Below, piece by piece: positions 15,001 to 21,392 of a stretch of 64,000 bases of DNA. The stretch spans positions 1,550,001 through 1,614,000 of the forward strand of contig NZ_JBHUGF010000010.1 in the NCBI RefSeq assembly GCF_042681745.1, in the 5' to 3' direction. The notes under the pieces were generated by a model. That model searched no databases and was not told the origin of the DNA. It saw nothing but the letters and a program-made list of their open reading frames with translations. Origin of the DNA: Saccharibacillus nicotianae (lineage in GTDB: Bacteria; Bacillota; Bacilli; Paenibacillales; Paenibacillaceae). Made by a program: the position numbers and the translations under genes. Position 1 is the first letter of the stretch; each line of letters starts with the position of its first letter.

Positions 15001-15547
15001 CTCCGATTTCTAAAATGCGGACTTTTTTACCTGCTTGTGCACACTTTTCGACATAGGTAGATACAGACTCTGCAAGTACAGTATTAAAATAATCCGCAGT
15101 AGAATGATATTTGTAAATGCCTTCTACCAGATGCATAGACGATTCAGGAAACATAATTTCTGTTGCTAATTTTTCTCCTTGCAAAATCAATGGTAAACTG
15201 CGTAACATCCGATCCACTAACTGGACTTGAGCGTGAAGATCAGGATTTTGTAACCAGCTCGAAAGTTGTTGATCCCATTTTTCCCAATACGTATTTACCA
15301 TCTGTTTATATAAGTTGGTATCTATCAAGCGATCCGTAGGAACAGGTAAACATTGAGCTTGGGCTTGAAGCATAGCAATACTTTCGATTAACCATTTAGG
15401 ATAAAACGACAATGTTCCTTTTTTCCATACAAAATCTTTATCCAAACAGCCTACAGCATGCAATTGACACCATAATAACTGGATTAAAAGCTCATTGACA
15501 GCTTCCATTTGTTGATTTGCTGATTCCATCATCTTGAAGTTTTTCAT
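1..15547 (-). CDS. Trans-AT polyketide synthase PKS-C, MT-ACP-ER-KS-DH-KR-ACP-KS-DH-KR-MT-ACP-KS-DH..., cut by the left edge
   Basis: This multimodular PKS starts at the ATG at 15547 (AAAAAGGAG 8 nt upstream) and stays open to base 1, giving at least 5182 codons. Approximate domains by nucleotide: C-methyltransferase 15330-14560 (GAGTGGTS SAM loop); ACP 14335-14110 (GVDS, Ser442); MDR-type enoylreductase 13890-12900 (GGVGL near residue 706, LNTLSG); KS 12835-11570 (DTACSS, Cys1067); DH 11010-10140; KR 9870-8900; ACP 8700-8470 (GFDS, Ser2319); KS 8250-6930 (ETACSS, Cys2599); DH 6370-5540; KR 5400-4260 (GGAGGIGEVWS); methyltransferase 4000-3030; ACP 2830-2620 (GIDS, Ser4274); KS 2370-1040 (DTMCSS, Cys4572); DH 450-1. 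No AT domain lies between any KS and DH, so malonyl must come from the separate AT protein. Its N-terminal MT-ACP completes the module begun by PKS-B. The ER placed after the ACP is unusual. The last DH has Lys in place of the Gly of HxxxGxxxxP. Domain edges are approximate; the PKS class is certain. Confidence 0.95.
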   Translation of the reverse strand, partial: MKNFKMMESANQQMEAVNELLIQLLWCQLHAVGCLDKDFVWKKGTLSFYPKWLIESIAMLQAQAQCLPVPTDRLIDTNLYKQMVNTYWEKWDQQLSSWLQNPDLHAQVQLVDRMLRSLPLILQGEKLATEIMFPESSMHLVEGIYKYHSTADYFNTVLAESVSTYVEKCAQAGKKVRILEIGAGTGGTSEVVFEHLKVWERHIQEYVYSDISKAFLMHAEQKYGPSVPYLNYQIIDLKKPFASQDVDLGAYDLIIASNVLHTTKNIRHTLQTVKTALKKNGMLIVNEITDKSLINHLTFGLLEGWWAYEDEALRISGSPALSADSWKKILKREGFHSITYPASEALMFKQQVIASQSDGIVIHAKHIITEVDVPVTPPKHNMTTQQPAKNADRVVATDQAITDQAILDFVSDIVRESIAEDLKISTDRIQNNRSFAEYGVDSIIAVHLVNVINKRGQLSLQTTVLFDYNNVDLLVEHLLEEYSAHFIQLLQATKDSSTNNEQVSTIPENITATNRNTPVERLKDNNTDHFLSENLSSNNSVFSEKYTKPSNVSAATFYRVVLHRPSDIQELSIQAQEVPALKEDEVRIAVRAFSLNFGDLLSVKGMYPTMPPYPFTPGFEASGIVVEVGHQVTHIRAGEEVVFFASEHMGAHATAITCKASQVFAKPSALSFAEACSLPVVAMTVIAAFRKVQIKPKQRILIQTATGGVGLIAIQLAKHYGAEIYATAGSQHKLDYLLSLGVDHVINYREVDFEQQIRQLTNSQGVDMILNTLSGDALQKGLNSLASNGSYIEIAMTALKSAKAIDLSQMGSNQSFYSLDLRKLSLEQPEQLADYYYDMLDWVEKGVIVPHIGQQFTFDQLQEAYRNIENRENIGKIVVTIPEEWQYQASAQPQPIPASNLNIHAREPIAIIGISGRFAGSNTPDELWEHLRQGTDLIQDVSRWDLSQYYDAEKEYCDQGSFLDDISTFDPLFFNISGQEAIYMDPQQRIFLEESWKALEDSGYAGHLIKGQKCGVYVGCTSSDYQTLVGENPPPQSFWGKAGSIIPARIAYYLDLQGPAIAVDTACSSSLVAIHLACQALWAQEINMALAGGVFLQSTPQFYLDSNRAGMLSLQGKCHTFDERADGFVPGEGAGTIVLKRLQEAIDDGDHIYGVIRGSGINQDGTTNGITAPSAKSQTRLEQQVYDDFNINPAHIQMVEAHGTGTKLGDPIEYQALTKAFSAYTNEQQYCAIGSIKTNIGHLATAAGIAGILKIVLSLQNKQIPASLHLEQGNPGISFEDSPFYVNTTTKDWEVPSGQVRRAAISSFGFSGTNAHMVIEEAPKAEQTSYVSKAGYLIVLSARTDSQLRQQAQQLLVWNINHTADCAAISYTLLSGRQHLNHRLACIVHNQQELTTYLQQWLDQGVSPGVTVGQVNRSEQREQLSFKKYAEDCIQKCQQAKQDSSYLEYLSAVKEVFIQGYEGDFGNIFVKEEQKRIPLPTYPFAKNQYWVPAIPVQQAGIASSQVMAIESIHPLLHKNTSDLQQQKYSSVFTGNEFFFRDHIVQGDKVLPGVAHLEWIRVAVTEAIGGIADHQMIQLKNIVWTSPLRLEVNPFTVHIDLYVESNNELSFEIYRYSTEHTERLVYSQGSASVIENTQPVAIDIVNLQHQYSISPISANQFYEQSQKNGIALGESLKGIEVVYTRATNDHEVLARLTMPVGQLPDRELYQLHPSMMDSALQVAIGYTIGTVSNPLYQGKSTLPFTLQQLEIFQPCLPEMWVHARYSAGSTANDKVHKLDIDLCDDQGNICVRFRGFTARTLEHTVTVSSDHYDSVLLTPTWTEYPLGVDAQHSVEPNKNIHHIVVLSPNFASSYEDIRTNMPHVHCILLQEEISYLIEEEQNAHVFTSCTVQLINLLKQTMSTSSEKIMLQLIVPDQGKYQVLLGLTAILQTAQQEYSKLQAQCIQVNLYETAIHMINKIKENQHESVEIVRYDNQIRYIRDWKKWESTLSTSLQLPWKDQGHYLITGGLGGLGFIFAQEIIQQTHQATIIIVGRSPLDHVMQEKLDQLKDHQAQIHYIVADITIAEDVNTMMYQIRSICGELHGIIHSAGVHRDHYIQHKMNEEIEEVLAPKVKGTLLLDQVSAEMPLDFFVLFSSLASVIGNTGQADYAAANAFIDIFASERNRKVNHQQRSGQTLSLNFPLWEDGGMQLNAVERTRVQQQLGIIPMDTATGIQLFYKAIQSKQDQVVVMHGDINKLQSLLQPVTSKRLTAQDTATILHNEQKQSTLDLSIDTQTVSNQTTLIEKMQSALIQIVSQMLKVSPKDIYADVELNEYGFDSISFTDFSNQLNDNYQLDLTPTVFFEYSTIHTLAQHLITTYSAQLTSILIPHVQKKTSVASDSIKVVDTGLKQTVKSTKSHVISETRSRFQKPAEPEPSYQPNSSTDQSPDPVAIIGMSGKFPMADDIHELWENLKEGKDCISEIPADRWDWKAYYGDPYQEKNKTNIKWGSFIDGVADFDPMFFGISPREAELMDPQQRLMMMYIWKAIEDAGYAPSSLSGSKMGIFVGTANSGYGHLLSQANTEIEGYSSTGSVSSVGPNRMSFFLNVNGPSEPIETACSSSLVALHRAVQAIHHGDCDTAIVGGVNTILDPDYHISFNKAGMLSQDGRCKTFSDQVNGYVRGEGVGMIFIKRLKDAEQAGDHIYGLIRGTNENHGGRATSLTAPNPRAQADLIKSVYSRAHIDPATISYIEAHGTGTPLGDPIEINGLKMAFNELGYDVDSHTATCGLGSIKTNIGHLELAAGIAGIIKVLLQMKHKTLVKTVHFEQLNPYIQLDQSPFYVVDSNRPWTPLQDQAGNILPRRAGVSSFGFGGVNTHVLVEEYIASSTDQAKSIQPEPVCIVLSARNQQRLQEQAKQLRTAMQSNRYTDHELERIAYTLQVGREPMEERLAMRVSSIDELVTQLNHYIEQDESVWNENIYTGQVKRDQEVLEFLTADEDMQETVQRWLEKGKYHKLLKLWVKGMDIDWSTLYIHRSLQRISLPTYAFEAKRYWIPNQSTIDSNLYAISSSAHIIHPLLHHNTSTLAQQRFTSTFTGDEFFLKDHVIKGQKILPGVAYLEMVRASVVQAMELHKQDHSMIVFDNVTWVRPIAVDKQPVQIHIQLIPQENQSLNYEVYSQQDDALTTHYNQGTVTVVPTENERKAIDIASLIQKCDQQMITGEECYTSFRQVGLDYGPAQQAIQQIYIGHQQAIAHLLLPSTVSHTAQQYILHPSMMDAAIQACIGLPSLGYESVTPFGLDQMKIYQPCTSTMWVWVRYQDTVEHQDSLDKVDIDIYNEQGELCIEIKGLNIIHSSHNQGKLQHNDIVPPVGALMQYPVWDSVMPEFTTSHIEPSTHILCIGETPALWLNLIQDYPHVRYAQLAIDASIEQIFALLEKEPVIDHIVWSVSNNTSLDLLHVPVQQPAKGILQVFRILKSLLQLGYAEKELTWTIVTVQTQALSLEEKVYAEHAGIAGLVGSMAKEYSNWNIHHVDMEEGMDVVANELLTLPVDLEGNTWMYREQLWYRQQLMVVDANEESSTSFQQYGVYVVIGGAGGIGEVWSQYMIQTYDARIVWIGRRSLDSQIQNKIDRLGQYGVAPLYITADASDLQSLTAAYQMIKQSYSSINGVIHSAVGTMDASLNHMQEDHFQAGLSAKIDISLAMMQVFAQEPLDIVLFFSSMSSFSKPIGQSSYAAGCTFTDTFAYEMRKQFEFPIKVISWGYWGDIGIAAKVPSAFKQRLIQSGVGFIEPAEAMQAIEYLVGHAIDQMAFIHTTQPDAVLNTHVVEKLWIAPEVEGIDIESLQHAPIDHSKVKPLIQKMQIFDQELETLLAHLLHYQLQQAQCLEHNHHIIPLYERWLESSRSILKQKNIENLYGSTAQMWDQWEQRKEVWSQHPDLQAQVVLVDTMLKHLPDIIQGNVLATDIMFPDASMSLLENLYKNNAVADYFNEKLADTIVSYIQARLQRDPSASIRILEAGAGTGGTSAIVLQKLKPYTDAIAEYAYTDLSKAFLNRAEKLFGQQYSYLTYSLFNVEKPVQEQSLAIGSYDIVIAANVLHATQNIKQTSKHIHSLLKHNGLLLLNELNRSTLFSHLTFGLLEGWWMYEDASIRIPGSPILDEHHWRSILEYTGFHTVTFPAQSAEQLGQQIVVAASHGLVRLPRSQSSDLTHANKTNKVVEPVQTIDAISVVKNNYDLQEQTSEKIQTSSDLAVPEPITEEMLLQHSKPYFQQLIGDLVKLPYEQIDISEPLEKYGIDSILIVQLTNKLRKHFDPISSTLFFEHQSLLALIQYFIKEHQQQLIELLEIKPSVSTTASSTSSIPNNHSQVIQDKQYRPLKMPVQEVKVPESIETEPTVLESIAAPITQSAVSVQPTSSASQQEPIAIIGMSGRYPQADNLEQYWYNLEHGIDCISEIPEERWSIEGFYNADRKNAAAQGQSYSKWGGFINGFADFDPLFFKLSPREAINMDPQERIFLQSVWESLEDAGHTRQKLAEHYNSRVGVFAGITKTGYNLYGPELWKQGSDLFPITSFSSVANRVSYLLDLHGPSKPVDTMCSSSLTAIHEACESIRSGACDLAIAGGVNLYLHPSNYIGLCAQQMLAADHKCKSFAEQADGFVPGEGVGVLLLKPLSKAITDGDAIHAIIRGTGINHGGKTNGYMVPNPTAQANLIRDTMDQAGIRAEEISYIEAHGTGTSLGDPIEVSGLTKAFRIDTQKQQYCAIGSVKSNMGHLESAAGIAGVTKIILQMKHQKIVPTLHAHTLNPEIPFEQTPFVVQQQLSDWKRPHIHIEGQFKEVPRIAGISSFGAGGSNAHVILEEYIAQEVEQQSQSEPIDLQPTMIILSARQPEQLIERARQLLSFVENSVSSAHSLADIAYTLQVGREAMEERVAWIVQSITDMKEKLLSFIQQSEPSSPDYYKGTVKRLFDITSIFNSEKQMQQAINDYYVQTKYDVLLELWIQGAPIEWSKLDRSVASNIIHLPVYPFAKEKYWVASVQTNSSITNQEVQSNEVKVMHHAVLHPLVHRNTSQLSEQRFTSVFSGQEFFFADHVVNKANILPGVAYVEMVREAIAQSTSASFNHYIWSLENIIWATPIRIEDTELAVHVALYAEDENHIQYEVYTEQDNHHTTTRTVHSQGRAVKSSLTEIPVINLSNIQQSITKEIIPS

Positions 15548-15586
15548 GTCTGAGCACTCCTTTTTATTGCAACCCAAACAAAACGA

Positions 15587-18500
15587 TTATGGATATACCA
15601 TAATCGTTTTGTTGTTGTTCCATAATGGCAACTCGGGTTGTCCTATCGTCTCAATCATTACAAGTTGATCTAATGTATTGGTCAACAGCAATTCAAGCGC
15701 TTGATTCGCTGCTGGTGGCTCAATAGACCCGATGCCTTTGTTTGCCATACTTTGCTGCACTTCTGGAGACACAACCGACCCAACATTTCCCCAATATCCC
15801 CAGTTCATCACTTTAACCGCACATGAACAAGACTGTGCTAACTGACGGGCAAACGAATCAATATACATGCAACCAGCAACATAATTACTTTGTCCCGGTA
15901 ATTTCATAAATGAATTCAAAGAAGAAAAGAATAAAATAAAATCTAATGATTCTTGAGTAAATACCTGTGCCATATTTACACTAATATTTAATTTAGGCGC
16001 AAGACCTTTGCCAAATTGGTATTCATCCATATTCGCTAGACTACGATCAGCTAAGACTAGCGCAGAATGAATCACTCCATCAATATGATGATACTGTTGC
16101 TTGATCTGTTGATATGCACGTTGCAATTGATTCAGATCGGTAGCGTCTGCCGAAATATATAAAGGCTGTCGCCCTAATCGAGCCAGTCGATCTAGCTGAG
16201 CTTGAATCTGTTGATCTAGCTCTTTGCGACCAATCCATATAATATTTGCCTTGTATTGACGAATCATATACTCGCTCCATACTTCGCCTATTCCGCCTGC
16301 GCCACCGATAACCACATAGACTCCGTCTTGACGATAGATCGTAGATGTCTGGTTTTGCTCGTACTCTACAGCAAGTAATTCCTGACGATACCATTCTTGT
16401 TCACGAAACAGATAAGCGTTCCCTTGTGGATCAGGAGCCATAGTTAAAATATCTGCAACTGGAATATCTACTTCGTTCTCTATATCCGCCAGACGAATCT
16501 GCCAGTGACTATACTCTTTGGCAAGCGATCCAATATATCCATGTAAAGCGGCTTGTGCAGGATGAATAGCATCAAATGAATGAAGTTGTTGTGCTTGATA
16601 GGTGATTACTGTTACATGTAAGGATCGGCTTCCATAACCAAGAGCTAATAAACTTTTGACGAAACGGAAAAATAAAAGAACTTCTTTTTCTTGCGAAGCA
16701 ATACTTGGTTGCTCGTTAGCATAGAATATTGATTCAGATGAAGCAGACCAGATGACATGATCGATTTTGTTATATATCGATAAGCGATCTGTTATCTGAT
16801 TAATCGATTGATCCGCATCGATATTGACTATATTTAGATGTGGAATAGAGTCTGACCAGACTTCTGGCACGCTAGCTTGAGTAGGAAGAATGTACACAAC
16901 TGTTTCTATAGATTCAGATATATCTATTGCAGGAATACTATCGATCATCTCCCATACCGGAGTAAACATCATTGTTTCTGTATTTGTAGTCGACAACATG
17001 TCTGTAGTAGTAATAGGTTGAATCGTAGCATGATTAGATGGCATCCGACGTATCACAAATTCTTTTAAGCGTATACAGACTATTCCTTGCCGATTACAAA
17101 TATCAATATCTAATCTAGGCATAGCATCATTAGGATGACTACCTGCACTGTATTGAATATGCGCCCACATTTCTGTATCACAATCTCTCAACACTTCAAG
17201 CCGTTGTAGAGCAAACGGAAGTGAAGGAGAATTGACAGATGTATCAAATCCAGTAGTTAGCCCTATAGAAGCTTGTAACGCTCCATCAAGCAGAGCAGGA
17301 TGAAGAAGATACGGTTGAATTGTAGCTTCAAATATATCTGGTAAACGTAATTTGGCGATCAATTGATCGGTGCCTAAAGATACATACTCTATCGTTTGGT
17401 GAGCTACGCCATAAGATAAACCCATCGCTGTAAAAGCTTTGTAACATTCATCAGTAGACCATTTTTTCAGTTGACAATCTTGTTGAATAGACTGAATATC
17501 GATCACTTCTTGATGTAATGCAATATCGAATATTGCTCTACCCTGACTACACAAAAGCAACTCTTGCTGATCTTGTTCACTGTAAATCTCATAACTAATA
17601 TCTTGTGCATGTTCTAATTGCAGATGAATATGCACTGATTTAGCAGAATGTTCGATAGCCACAGGATTTGCCCATACGATATGAGTTAATGCAAAAGACA
17701 AAGGCAGTTCTGTAGCTGAATCTTTCGGCAAAGGGATAGAATGTCTTATTGCTTGCAAAGCCATTTCCAAATGAGCGGCTCCGGGTAATATTCGTACACC
17801 TTGCACTTGATGATGTTCTAGAAAAAATTCACTTCCGCTAAATACAGAAGTAAACTTTTGCTCTTGTAATCTTGAATTATTAAGGTGTAATAATGGATGA
17901 ATATAGTCTGATATTGAACTAGCTTGAGATTGTAATTCTGTATTGACCTTAGCATCTATTGTTACCGGCGTATACCAATATTTTTCTTTGGCAAATGGAT
18001 AGACTGGTAACGAAATTCGTTGAGGCAATACCTCTCCATCGTTATAAGCTAACGACCACTGGATATCTATACCTTGCACCCATAACTCTAACAATTGAGG
18101 ATATTTTCTTTTCCGAATCCATGTTGTGATCGTCGCTTGCATATCCTCATCTGACCATTGGGCTTGGATTTGTTTGCTATTTGTAGTATCCCCTTTATAC
18201 ATATTTATGGATTTATCAATAGAATGAATACTTTGTTTCAATTCATGCTTCAATTCGTCTATAGATGAGACAATAATAGCTAGACGCACGTCCATCGCTT
18301 CGCGCCCAACCTGTAACGTATAGGCTATATTAGGTAATTGCTTCTCATCTATAGACGAACGTTCCAAGTATTGAAGTAAGCGCTCGGTTACTACCTGTAA
18401 TCGTTCTTCTGTAAGAGCAGATAATACAATAGCTACAGGACTATTATGATCTGGTTGACCATATATAAGTTGATCTACAGATGCAGGCATATATTCCGCC

Positions 18501-21373
18501 ACAATCAGATGGGCATTTGCTCCGCCTGCACCAAAAGAAGAAATACCTGCTATTCTCGGTATTTCTTCCTGATATCTATTCGATTCTATTTGTGGTCTGT
18601 TCCATGCTGATAGCTGTTGTTGAACATGAAAAGGCGTCTGTTCAAACTGAATATTAGAATTCAAGCGATTAGAATGAAGTGACGGTACTAATTGCTGATG
18701 TTGAAATTGTAATAAGATTTTACTTAATCCGGCTATCCCTGCCGCACTCTCGCAATGACCGATATTAGACTTGATAGAACCAATAGCACAAAATTGTGTA
18801 TCTGTAGTATCCTGCGCAAATGCTCTTCGTAATCCTTCGATTTCTATCGGATCGCCCAGAGCTGTCCCTGTACCATGAGCTTCGATATAACTAATCATAC
18901 GTGCATCTATCCCCGATGTTTGAATAGCATCGGCAACAACTTTCGATTGAAGCGCCGGATTAGGAACTGTATACCCTTTCGTTTTCCCGCCTGCATTGAT
19001 CATACTGCCTTTGATAACACCATAGATATGATCACCATCTTGTATCGCTTGCTGAAGAGGCTTTAAGACAATAGCGCCTACCCCTTCTCCATCTACAAAT
19101 CCATCCGCAGATTCGCCAAAAGAACGACATTGATCTCCAGAAGAAAGCATATTTTTATTGCATAATCGTTCATAATGTACAGGGTCAACAATCAGATTGA
19201 CTCCACCAGCAATAGCACATTCACTGGTTCCACTGTACAAACTATCCAATGCTAAATGAATAGCTGTTAGGGATGAAGAACATGCTGTATCGACAGCAAG
19301 ACTAGGCCCAACAAAATTAAAACTATACGAGACTCGATTAGCTATAGACCAGTAAGATGATCCTGTAGGATAGTTCCCATTCATTACACCTACAAATACA
19401 CCTACTTTTTGCGAATCACTTAATTGTTGCGGAATGTAGCCTGCGTCTTCTATACAAGAATAAGCAATTTGTAAAAATTGTCGTTCTTGAGGGTCTATTT
19501 GCTCTGCTTCTTTGGGAGAAATATAAAAGAACAAAGGATCAAACGTATCGATTCCTTTGATAAATCCTCCCCATTTGCTATACGAAAATCCTGTGTGCCC
19601 TTTGTCAGGTCGGTAATGATTTTGCCATTGCCAGCGGTCAGCAGGTATTTCAGTAATCGCACTTTTGCCTTGTTGTAATTGATTCCAGAATTCCTCCATA
19701 TCATCGGCTTGTGCATACCTGCCGGCTAATCCAATAATAGCAATATCCGGCTTGCGTGAATCTTTCGATGGAGACAATGTTATCGGTTCAGGTTCAGTCA
19801 CTGGCTCTGCCGTTACTGTAGACGCATGTGGAGTAACTGGTTCTATAACATGTGCAGTTTCAATAGGATCAGTATATTCTTCGGAGTCAGAATCTACTAT
19901 TTCACCTAACATTGTGATTAATGCTTGATAGCGATTAGTTATAAAATGATCTACTAATGAAGATATAGTAGAGTATTCAAAAAAGAGCACGCTACTCACA
20001 TGCTCTTCCATTACTTTATTAAGTTCATCCGTTAATTGAATAATCAAAATAGAATCCATACCATACATTTCAAGTTCTTCACTGACATCTATACTATGTG
20101 GTTCCACTTCCAAAATCTGTCCGATAATGACTTTGAAGTGATCCATACTTTTCTGCTTGATTAACGCTTCTGACGGTTGGGATGTTGTTACGGTTGCAGT
20201 CACTTTGCTTGATACAGGTTGTGTTCTTGGTACAGGTTCTGTTGTTGTAGGTTTTTGAATGATTGTATCTGTATCATTATTGGTAGGAATAGTAATCTGT
20301 TTTTTCTGACGGATAATGCCATCACTTACAGCAGTAATGACCTGTTGTCCCAGAAATTCAGTCTCTACCGTTGGGTAAGTAATCTGTTGATATCCTTCTT
20401 GTTCCAGTACATTGCTCCATTGTGCAGGGGTCAGCAATGGACAACCAGGAATACGCAATACAGGATCTTCATACAACCACCATCCCTGAAGCAGACCAAA
20501 AGTAACATGATTAAATAAAGAATATTCGATAATTTCATTAATAATCATTGTGCCATCTTTTTTCAATAAAGCTTTGGCATTGCGTAATGTTAAACGAATA
20601 TCGCGTGTAGCGTGTAACACATTGGTAGCTAACACAATATCATAACCACCTATATCAATCTGCTGATGCAGCATAGATTCTTCAATATTAAGAATATGAT
20701 AGGTTAAATAATCGTAGTGCATCCCATAATGTTTACGAGCATGATTTAGAAATGATTTGGAAATATCAGTATACGCATACTCTGCTATATGTTCTCTATA
20801 AGGCTCCAATCTGGAAAATAATAACGCGCTTGTTCCACCTGTACCTGCTCCAATTTCCAAAATTCGCAATGATTGAGGCTTATTCTTATCATTTGTGCTC
20901 TGAATTTGGGCTATCACTTGATCTGCAACCACATGATTAAAATGATCTGCTATCTTGTTATGCTTATAGATTCCTTCTACCAAATCCATCGAAGCATGTG
21001 AAAACATCAAGTCAGTTGCTGGCTTATGACCATGTAAAATATCAGGCAAAGCAAGTAGCATCGTTTCAGCTAAAATAACTTTGGCACGCATATTAGCATC
21101 TTCTAACCATTTTTCTTTATGCTCTGTCCATTGATGCCATACTTCATCCGCATGGATCAAAGAGAACGAATTCTGATCAAAAACAGTGACTGTTTGTTGT
21201 AGCCATTTCATATACATTTGATTAGTTTTGGGAAGTAAGTCTAATAGCTCAGATACAGGCATACCTGCTGTATAACCTATCTTTTGCATCTGCACATACA
21301 ATAATTGAACAAGCCATCGATTTAGTTCGTCCAACTGCTGTTGTTGATCATATAGTTGTTCATTATCAGACAT
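15587..21373 (-). CDS. Trans-AT polyketide synthase PKS-B, MT-ACP-KS-DH-KR
   Basis: This protein finishes the module begun by PKS-A and starts the one completed by PKS-C. The ATG at 21373 is chosen because AAAAGGGAG sits 7 nt upstream. A TTG 30 nt further up (21403) is in frame but overlaps the PKS-A stop and has no ribosome site. Residues counted from that TTG: methyltransferase about 100-370 with ILEIGAGTGGTS at 181-192; ACP 420-490 with GMDS and Ser451; KS 551-970 with Cys708, His843 and His883; DH from 1165 with His1198, Gly1202, Pro1207 and Asp1373; KR with GGAGGIG at 1700 and the Ser1827/Tyr1841 pair. The KS-DH linker (about 200 residues) contains no AT. The protein ends right after the KR with no ACP. 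It lies 19 nt from PKS-A and 39 nt from PKS-C, so the three are co-transcribed. The ACP-KS linker is rich in Glu, Pro and Thr. Confidence 0.95.
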   Translation of the reverse strand: MSDNEQLYDQQQQLDELNRWLVQLLYVQMQKIGYTAGMPVSELLDLLPKTNQMYMKWLQQTVTVFDQNSFSLIHADEVWHQWTEHKEKWLEDANMRAKVILAETMLLALPDILHGHKPATDLMFSHASMDLVEGIYKHNKIADHFNHVVADQVIAQIQSTNDKNKPQSLRILEIGAGTGGTSALLFSRLEPYREHIAEYAYTDISKSFLNHARKHYGMHYDYLTYHILNIEESMLHQQIDIGGYDIVLATNVLHATRDIRLTLRNAKALLKKDGTMIINEIIEYSLFNHVTFGLLQGWWLYEDPVLRIPGCPLLTPAQWSNVLEQEGYQQITYPTVETEFLGQQVITAVSDGIIRQKKQITIPTNNDTDTIIQKPTTTEPVPRTQPVSSKVTATVTTSQPSEALIKQKSMDHFKVIIGQILEVEPHSIDVSEELEMYGMDSILIIQLTDELNKVMEEHVSSVLFFEYSTISSLVDHFITNRYQALITMLGEIVDSDSEEYTDPIETAHVIEPVTPHASTVTAEPVTEPEPITLSPSKDSRKPDIAIIGLAGRYAQADDMEEFWNQLQQGKSAITEIPADRWQWQNHYRPDKGHTGFSYSKWGGFIKGIDTFDPLFFYISPKEAEQIDPQERQFLQIAYSCIEDAGYIPQQLSDSQKVGVFVGVMNGNYPTGSSYWSIANRVSYSFNFVGPSLAVDTACSSSLTAIHLALDSLYSGTSECAIAGGVNLIVDPVHYERLCNKNMLSSGDQCRSFGESADGFVDGEGVGAIVLKPLQQAIQDGDHIYGVIKGSMINAGGKTKGYTVPNPALQSKVVADAIQTSGIDARMISYIEAHGTGTALGDPIEIEGLRRAFAQDTTDTQFCAIGSIKSNIGHCESAAGIAGLSKILLQFQHQQLVPSLHSNRLNSNIQFEQTPFHVQQQLSAWNRPQIESNRYQEEIPRIAGISSFGAGGANAHLIVAEYMPASVDQLIYGQPDHNSPVAIVLSALTEERLQVVTERLLQYLERSSIDEKQLPNIAYTLQVGREAMDVRLAIIVSSIDELKHELKQSIHSIDKSINMYKGDTTNSKQIQAQWSDEDMQATITTWIRKRKYPQLLELWVQGIDIQWSLAYNDGEVLPQRISLPVYPFAKEKYWYTPVTIDAKVNTELQSQASSISDYIHPLLHLNNSRLQEQKFTSVFSGSEFFLEHHQVQGVRILPGAAHLEMALQAIRHSIPLPKDSATELPLSFALTHIVWANPVAIEHSAKSVHIHLQLEHAQDISYEIYSEQDQQELLLCSQGRAIFDIALHQEVIDIQSIQQDCQLKKWSTDECYKAFTAMGLSYGVAHQTIEYVSLGTDQLIAKLRLPDIFEATIQPYLLHPALLDGALQASIGLTTGFDTSVNSPSLPFALQRLEVLRDCDTEMWAHIQYSAGSHPNDAMPRLDIDICNRQGIVCIRLKEFVIRRMPSNHATIQPITTTDMLSTTNTETMMFTPVWEMIDSIPAIDISESIETVVYILPTQASVPEVWSDSIPHLNIVNIDADQSINQITDRLSIYNKIDHVIWSASSESIFYANEQPSIASQEKEVLLFFRFVKSLLALGYGSRSLHVTVITYQAQQLHSFDAIHPAQAALHGYIGSLAKEYSHWQIRLADIENEVDIPVADILTMAPDPQGNAYLFREQEWYRQELLAVEYEQNQTSTIYRQDGVYVVIGGAGGIGEVWSEYMIRQYKANIIWIGRKELDQQIQAQLDRLARLGRQPLYISADATDLNQLQRAYQQIKQQYHHIDGVIHSALVLADRSLANMDEYQFGKGLAPKLNISVNMAQVFTQESLDFILFFSSLNSFMKLPGQSNYVAGCMYIDSFARQLAQSCSCAVKVMNWGYWGNVGSVVSPEVQQSMANKGIGSIEPPAANQALELLLTNTLDQLVMIETIGQPELPLWNNNKTIMVYP

Positions 21374-21392
21374 AAAGATCTCCCTTTTCGTA